Below, piece after piece: positions 60,950 through 64,000 of a DNA stretch of 64,000 nt (positions are counted from its first letter, which is position 1; each line of letters begins with the position of its first letter). The position numbers and the translations under genes were made by a program. The notes under the pieces were generated by a model. That model was not told the DNA's origin. It searched no databases and worked only from the letters and a program-made list of their open reading frames with translations. Location: assembly GCF_002777425.1 (NCBI RefSeq), contig NZ_MDVC01000113.1:1-64000 (forward strand). The letters run 5' to 3'. Origin of the DNA: Snodgrassella alvi. Its GTDB lineage: Bacteria > Pseudomonadota > Gammaproteobacteria > Burkholderiales > Neisseriaceae.

Positions 60950-62233
60950 ATGGCCAAGAACGCTATACTAAACATTGAAGGACAAGAGTCTTTTGAGATG
61001 CCGGTATTGTCTGGCAGTTTGGGGCCGGATGTAGTTGATATTAATAAGCTGTATGCTGGTACAGGCATGTTTATGTTTGACCCAGGGTTTACATCAACAG
61101 CATCCTGCGAATCGAAAATCACCTTTATCGATGGTGAAAAGGGGCAGTTATATTATCGTGGATATCCCATTGAACAGCTAGCGGAGCACAGTGATTATCT
61201 GGAAACCTGCTATTTGCTGATATATGGTGAGTTACCTGATGCAGTCGAAAAACAGAAATTCGAACTGGGTGTTTTGCGTCATAATATGGTGCATGAACAG
61301 CTAACCTGGTTTTTCCGGGGATTTCGTCGTGATGCTCATCCGATGTCAATGATGGTAGGGGTAGTAGGTGCACTGGCGGCATTCTATCAGGATAGTTTGG
61401 ATATTAATAATCCTGATCACCGCCGGATTGCTGAATACCGCATGATTGCCAAGGTGCCAACTCTGGCTGCAATGTGTTATCGCTACTCAAAAGGTTTGCC
61501 ATTTAATTATCCGCGTAACAGTTTGTCTTATACCGGCAACTTTATGCATATGATGTTTGCTAAACCAACTGAGGACTATGTAGTCAATCCTGTGCTGGAA
61601 CGTGCTCTGGATCGGATTTTCATTTTGCATGCAGATCATGAGCAGAATGCTTCCACATCAACTGTGCGTTTGGCTGGTTCGTCTGGTGCCAATCCTTTTG
61701 CCTGCATTGCCGCGGGTATTGCCTGCCTTTGGGGGCCGGCTCATGGTGGTGCCAATGAGGCAGTGTTGAAAATGCTGGATGAGATTGGTGATGTATCCCG
61801 TGTTGAAGAATTTATACAGGGAGTTAAAGAAAAACGTTATCGTCTGATGGGTTTTGGGCATCGTGTATACAAAAACATGGATCCACGTGCCAAGATTATG
61901 AAACAGACTTGTGATGAAGTATTAAATGAGCTGGGATTACAAGACAGTCCTAAATTCAAGCTGGCAATGGCTTTGGAAAAAATTGCTCTGGAAGACCCGT
62001 ATTTCATTGAACGCAAGCTGTATCCGAACGTTGATTTTTACTCCGGTATTGTTTTAAGTGCATTGGGTATTCCGACCACGATGTTCACTGTGCTGTTTGC
62101 TTTAGCCCGTACCGTAGGCTGGGTATCACACTGGCACGAAATGATTGCTGACCCGAATCAGAAAATTGGCCGTCCACGACAGCTATATACTGGTTCTGGC
62201 CGGCGCGATTATCTACCTGTAGATAAACGCTAA
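60950..62233 (+). CDS. gltA: Citrate synthase
   Basis: GltA condenses acetyl-CoA and oxaloacetate. The 427-residue protein is a type II (hexameric, NADH-regulated class) citrate synthase. Active-site blocks are [20 protein letters not shown] with the first His, [16 protein letters not shown] with the second, and [27 protein letters not shown] and [10 protein letters not shown] close the protein. ATG 60950 has AAGGAG upstream; seven extra upstream codons are unlikely to be used. Confidence 0.97.
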   Translation: MAKNAILNIEGQESFEMPVLSGSLGPDVVDINKLYAGTGMFMFDPGFTSTASCESKITFIDGEKGQLYYRGYPIEQLAEHSDYLETCYLLIYGELPDAVEKQKFELGVLRHNMVHEQLTWFFRGFRRDAHPMSMMVGVVGALAAFYQDSLDINNPDHRRIAEYRMIAKVPTLAAMCYRYSKGLPFNYPRNSLSYTGNFMHMMFAKPTEDYVVNPVLERALDRIFILHADHEQNASTSTVRLAGSSGANPFACIAAGIACLWGPAHGGANEAVLKMLDEIGDVSRVEEFIQGVKEKRYRLMGFGHRVYKNMDPRAKIMKQTCDEVLNELGLQDSPKFKLAMALEKIALEDPYFIERKLYPNVDFYSGIVLSALGIPTTMFTVLFALARTVGWVSHWHEMIADPNQKIGRPRQLYTGSGRRDYLPVDKR

Positions 62234-62244
62234 TTATTTGTGTG

Positions 62245-62271
62245 TTCAGGCAGCTTTATAAGCTGCCTGAA
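62245..62271. terminator. Perfect hairpin after gltA
   Basis: Twelve-bp perfect stem TTCAGGCAGCTT / AAGCTGCCTGAA with TAT loop, but no T tract. Each arm resembles a neisserial DNA uptake sequence variant (such as AGGCTGCCTGAA); paired uptake words often serve as terminators in Neisseria. Confidence 0.55.
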
Positions 62272-62308
62272 ACATACTGATGCTTCATCCCTATGTATGC
62301 ACGTGGTG

Positions 62309-62349
62309 ATCTGGAATCGGTATGTTGATATGCGGTAATCTGGAATCGG
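62309..62349. repeat. 12-bp direct repeat upstream of sucA
   Basis: ATCTGGAATCGG occurs at 62309-62320 and again at 62338-62349, a 29-base period, in the gltA-sucA spacer about 80 bases before the sucA start. It could be a pair of regulator sites or simply a small duplication. Confidence 0.5.
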
Positions 62350-62430
62350 CATTCGATTCTCGAATTGAATATTGGTAGGGGATAGTGATATTCCTGTTTT
62401 ATTAGTTTAAGGTAAAAAAGGGTTTTTACC

Positions 62431-64000
62431 ATGATGGAAGAACAAACCAGTCTTTCTTATTTATATGGTGCCAATGCTCCTTACATTGAGGAGCTGTATG
62501 AGAACTACCTGAAAGATCGAGATTCAGTTGATGAATACTGGAAAGATTATTTTGACAAAGTAGCTGCATTGCCAGGCTATGTTGCCAAAGATATCCCGCA
62601 ATTACCGATTCAGGAATCTTTTGCCAATCTGTCCAGACAGCATGGTACCGCTGCGCAGGGCAGTGTTGATTTAAATATGTTGCAAAAGCAGGTATCAGTA
62701 TTAAACCTGATGAATGCTTATCGTATTCTGGGTAGCCGCAATGCTAATCTGGATCCGTTAAAACGTCGTTCTAAAGAATATCTGGCTGAACTGGATCCGG
62801 CACAATACGGATTGACGGATGCTGATATGTCTACCAGATTCTATACTGGTAGTGATTTTGCACGCAGTCAGAAGCTGCCTTTATGCGAAATTATCAATAA
62901 GCTGGATCAGACTTACTGCGGTACGGTAGGTGTGGAATATATGCACATTACCCGCCCGGATGAACGTAATTGGGTTCAGGAGCGGGTAGAAAAAGATTTA
63001 TCAGCTGGCAGTTTTACTCCTGAACATAAACGTCGTATTCTGAAACAGTTAACTGCTGCCGAGACGCTGGAACGTTATTTGCATACCCGCTATGTTGGCC
63101 AGAAACGTTTCTCACTGGAAGGTGGCGAAAGTACGATTGTTGCTCTGGATTATCTGACGCAGCATTGTGGCAATCAGGGCGTTGAAGAAGTCATGATTGG
63201 TATGGCTCACCGTGGTCGTCTGAATGTGCTGGTAAATATCCTTGGTAAAGAACCACGCGATTTATTTAGCGAGTTTGAGGGTAAATATACAACCACTCTG
63301 CCTAGCGGTGACGTGAAATACCATATGGGTTTTACTTCTGATCTGGCTACTGGTAATGGTCCGTTGCACGTTTCACTGGCTTTCAACCCTTCTCACTTGG
63401 AAATTGTTAATCCGGTAGTTGAAGGTGCCGTCCGTGCACGGCAGAAACGTCGTGGTGAGTCTGGCCGCCAAGCTGTGTTGCCGGTATTGATTCATGGTGA
63501 TTCTGCGTTTATCGGTCTGGGTGTGAATCAGGCTAATTTCAATCTGTCCCAAACCCGTGGCTATACTACTGGTGGCACTATTCATATTGTGATCAATAAC
63601 CAGATTGGATTTACCACTTCTGATTTGCGTGATACACGTTCAACTGTGTATTGTACAGATCTGGCTAAAATGGTTGACGCACCAATTTTCCATGTGAATG
63701 GTGATGATCCTGAAGCTGTAAGCTATGTTGTAAGTCTGGCGATGGATTATCGCAAGTCATTTGGTAAAGACGCGGTAGTAGATATTGTTTGCTTCCGTAA
63801 ACTGGGCCATAACGAAGGTGATGACCCAATGCTGACGCAGCCAATGATGTATAACAAGATTCATCAGCACCCGGGAACACGTGCACTGTATTCAGAGCGT
63901 CTGGTAAGCGAAAATGTGATTACTAAAGAGCAGGCGGATGGGCTGATTCAGGCTTATCGTGATGCGCTGGATAAAGGTGAACATGTTGAACAGACTACGC
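62431..64000 (+). CDS. sucA: 2-oxoglutarate dehydrogenase E1 component (partial, runs off the window)
   Basis: SucA is the thiamine-diphosphate E1 enzyme of the 2-oxoglutarate dehydrogenase complex. About 523 residues are in the window and no stop is reached. The N-terminal E2-binding segment SYLYGANAPYIEELYENYL (about 9-27) and VDEYWKDYFDKVA are typical. YVGQKRFSLEGGESTIVALDYL and MIGMAHRGRLNVLVNILGK follow near 215-275. QTRGYTTGGTIHIVINNQIGFT near 370-395 and FCFRKLGHNEGDDPMLTQP complete the visible part. AAAAAAGGG lies upstream of the ATG. sucB and lpd probably follow outside. Confidence 0.96.
   Translation, partial: MMEEQTSLSYLYGANAPYIEELYENYLKDRDSVDEYWKDYFDKVAALPGYVAKDIPQLPIQESFANLSRQHGTAAQGSVDLNMLQKQVSVLNLMNAYRILGSRNANLDPLKRRSKEYLAELDPAQYGLTDADMSTRFYTGSDFARSQKLPLCEIINKLDQTYCGTVGVEYMHITRPDERNWVQERVEKDLSAGSFTPEHKRRILKQLTAAETLERYLHTRYVGQKRFSLEGGESTIVALDYLTQHCGNQGVEEVMIGMAHRGRLNVLVNILGKEPRDLFSEFEGKYTTTLPSGDVKYHMGFTSDLATGNGPLHVSLAFNPSHLEIVNPVVEGAVRARQKRRGESGRQAVLPVLIHGDSAFIGLGVNQANFNLSQTRGYTTGGTIHIVINNQIGFTTSDLRDTRSTVYCTDLAKMVDAPIFHVNGDDPEAVSYVVSLAMDYRKSFGKDAVVDIVCFRKLGHNEGDDPMLTQPMMYNKIHQHPGTRALYSERLVSENVITKEQADGLIQAYRDALDKGEHVEQTT

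Overview
The window reads as an ordinary stretch of chromosome from a Neisseriaceae betaproteobacterium. The evidence is two PilC/PilY1-type pilus proteins, a peptidoglycan O-acetylation cluster of the PacA/PacB/Ape1 type, a linked NsrR/flavohaemoglobin pair, and proteobacterial metX-metW, sdhCDAB-sdhE, gltA and sucA blocks. Genes are moderately GC-rich while the spacers are very AT-rich. A Snodgrassella-like gut symbiont is my best guess, but that is inference without a database search. No prophage, insertion sequence, integrase or CRISPR array was seen.

Layout. 1-0.9 kb: AT-rich spacer. 0.9-15.9 kb: housekeeping genes (hemG-like, proS, two overlapping nucleotidyltransferases, nadE, a DUF971 gene, ubiE, pepD, exported ldcA, nsrR, hmp with a probable NsrR operator, lgt, ftsK). 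16-26 kb: cell-wall and repair genes (anmK, xthA, an M23 peptidase, a YihY membrane protein), the reductases wrbA and nfsA, then the pacA-pacB-ape1-like operon. 26.8-34.1 kb: a zinc-type CDF exporter with gph and a racemase; then cca-glnD-nnrD on the other strand. 34.2-37.9 kb: a small accessory-looking, AT-rich patch with a MatC-type permease, the wreck of a second permease copy, an orphan DUF4303 gene and a YjzC-like small protein.

38-39.2 kb carries a GAF-like protein and ribA. 39.3-49.5 kb is a pilC array: two intact paralogues and a third badly decayed copy, all on the minus strand, the first two ending in the same hairpin. 49.8-50.7 kb is a tRNA cluster (Val-Asp-Val-Asp-Val, then Leu) built by tandem duplication. 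51.2-55.2 kb: argS, metW, metX and a small membrane protein. 55.3-64 kb: a TCA-cycle block (mdh; a GntR regulator with a palindrome just upstream; sdhCDAB-sdhE; gltA; and the first third or so of sucA, cut by the window edge).

Two functional themes stand out. First, peptidoglycan remodelling: an exported LD-carboxypeptidase, an M23 endopeptidase, AnmK recycling and the O-acetylation/de-acetylation set all lie within about 17 kb. Second, type IV pilus function through the PilC array. I did not find a convincing new multi-gene system. The most informative irregularities are the decaying pilC and permease copies, the tandem nucleotidyltransferase pair, the NsrR-type operator, the duplicated pilC start region and the amplified tRNA unit.
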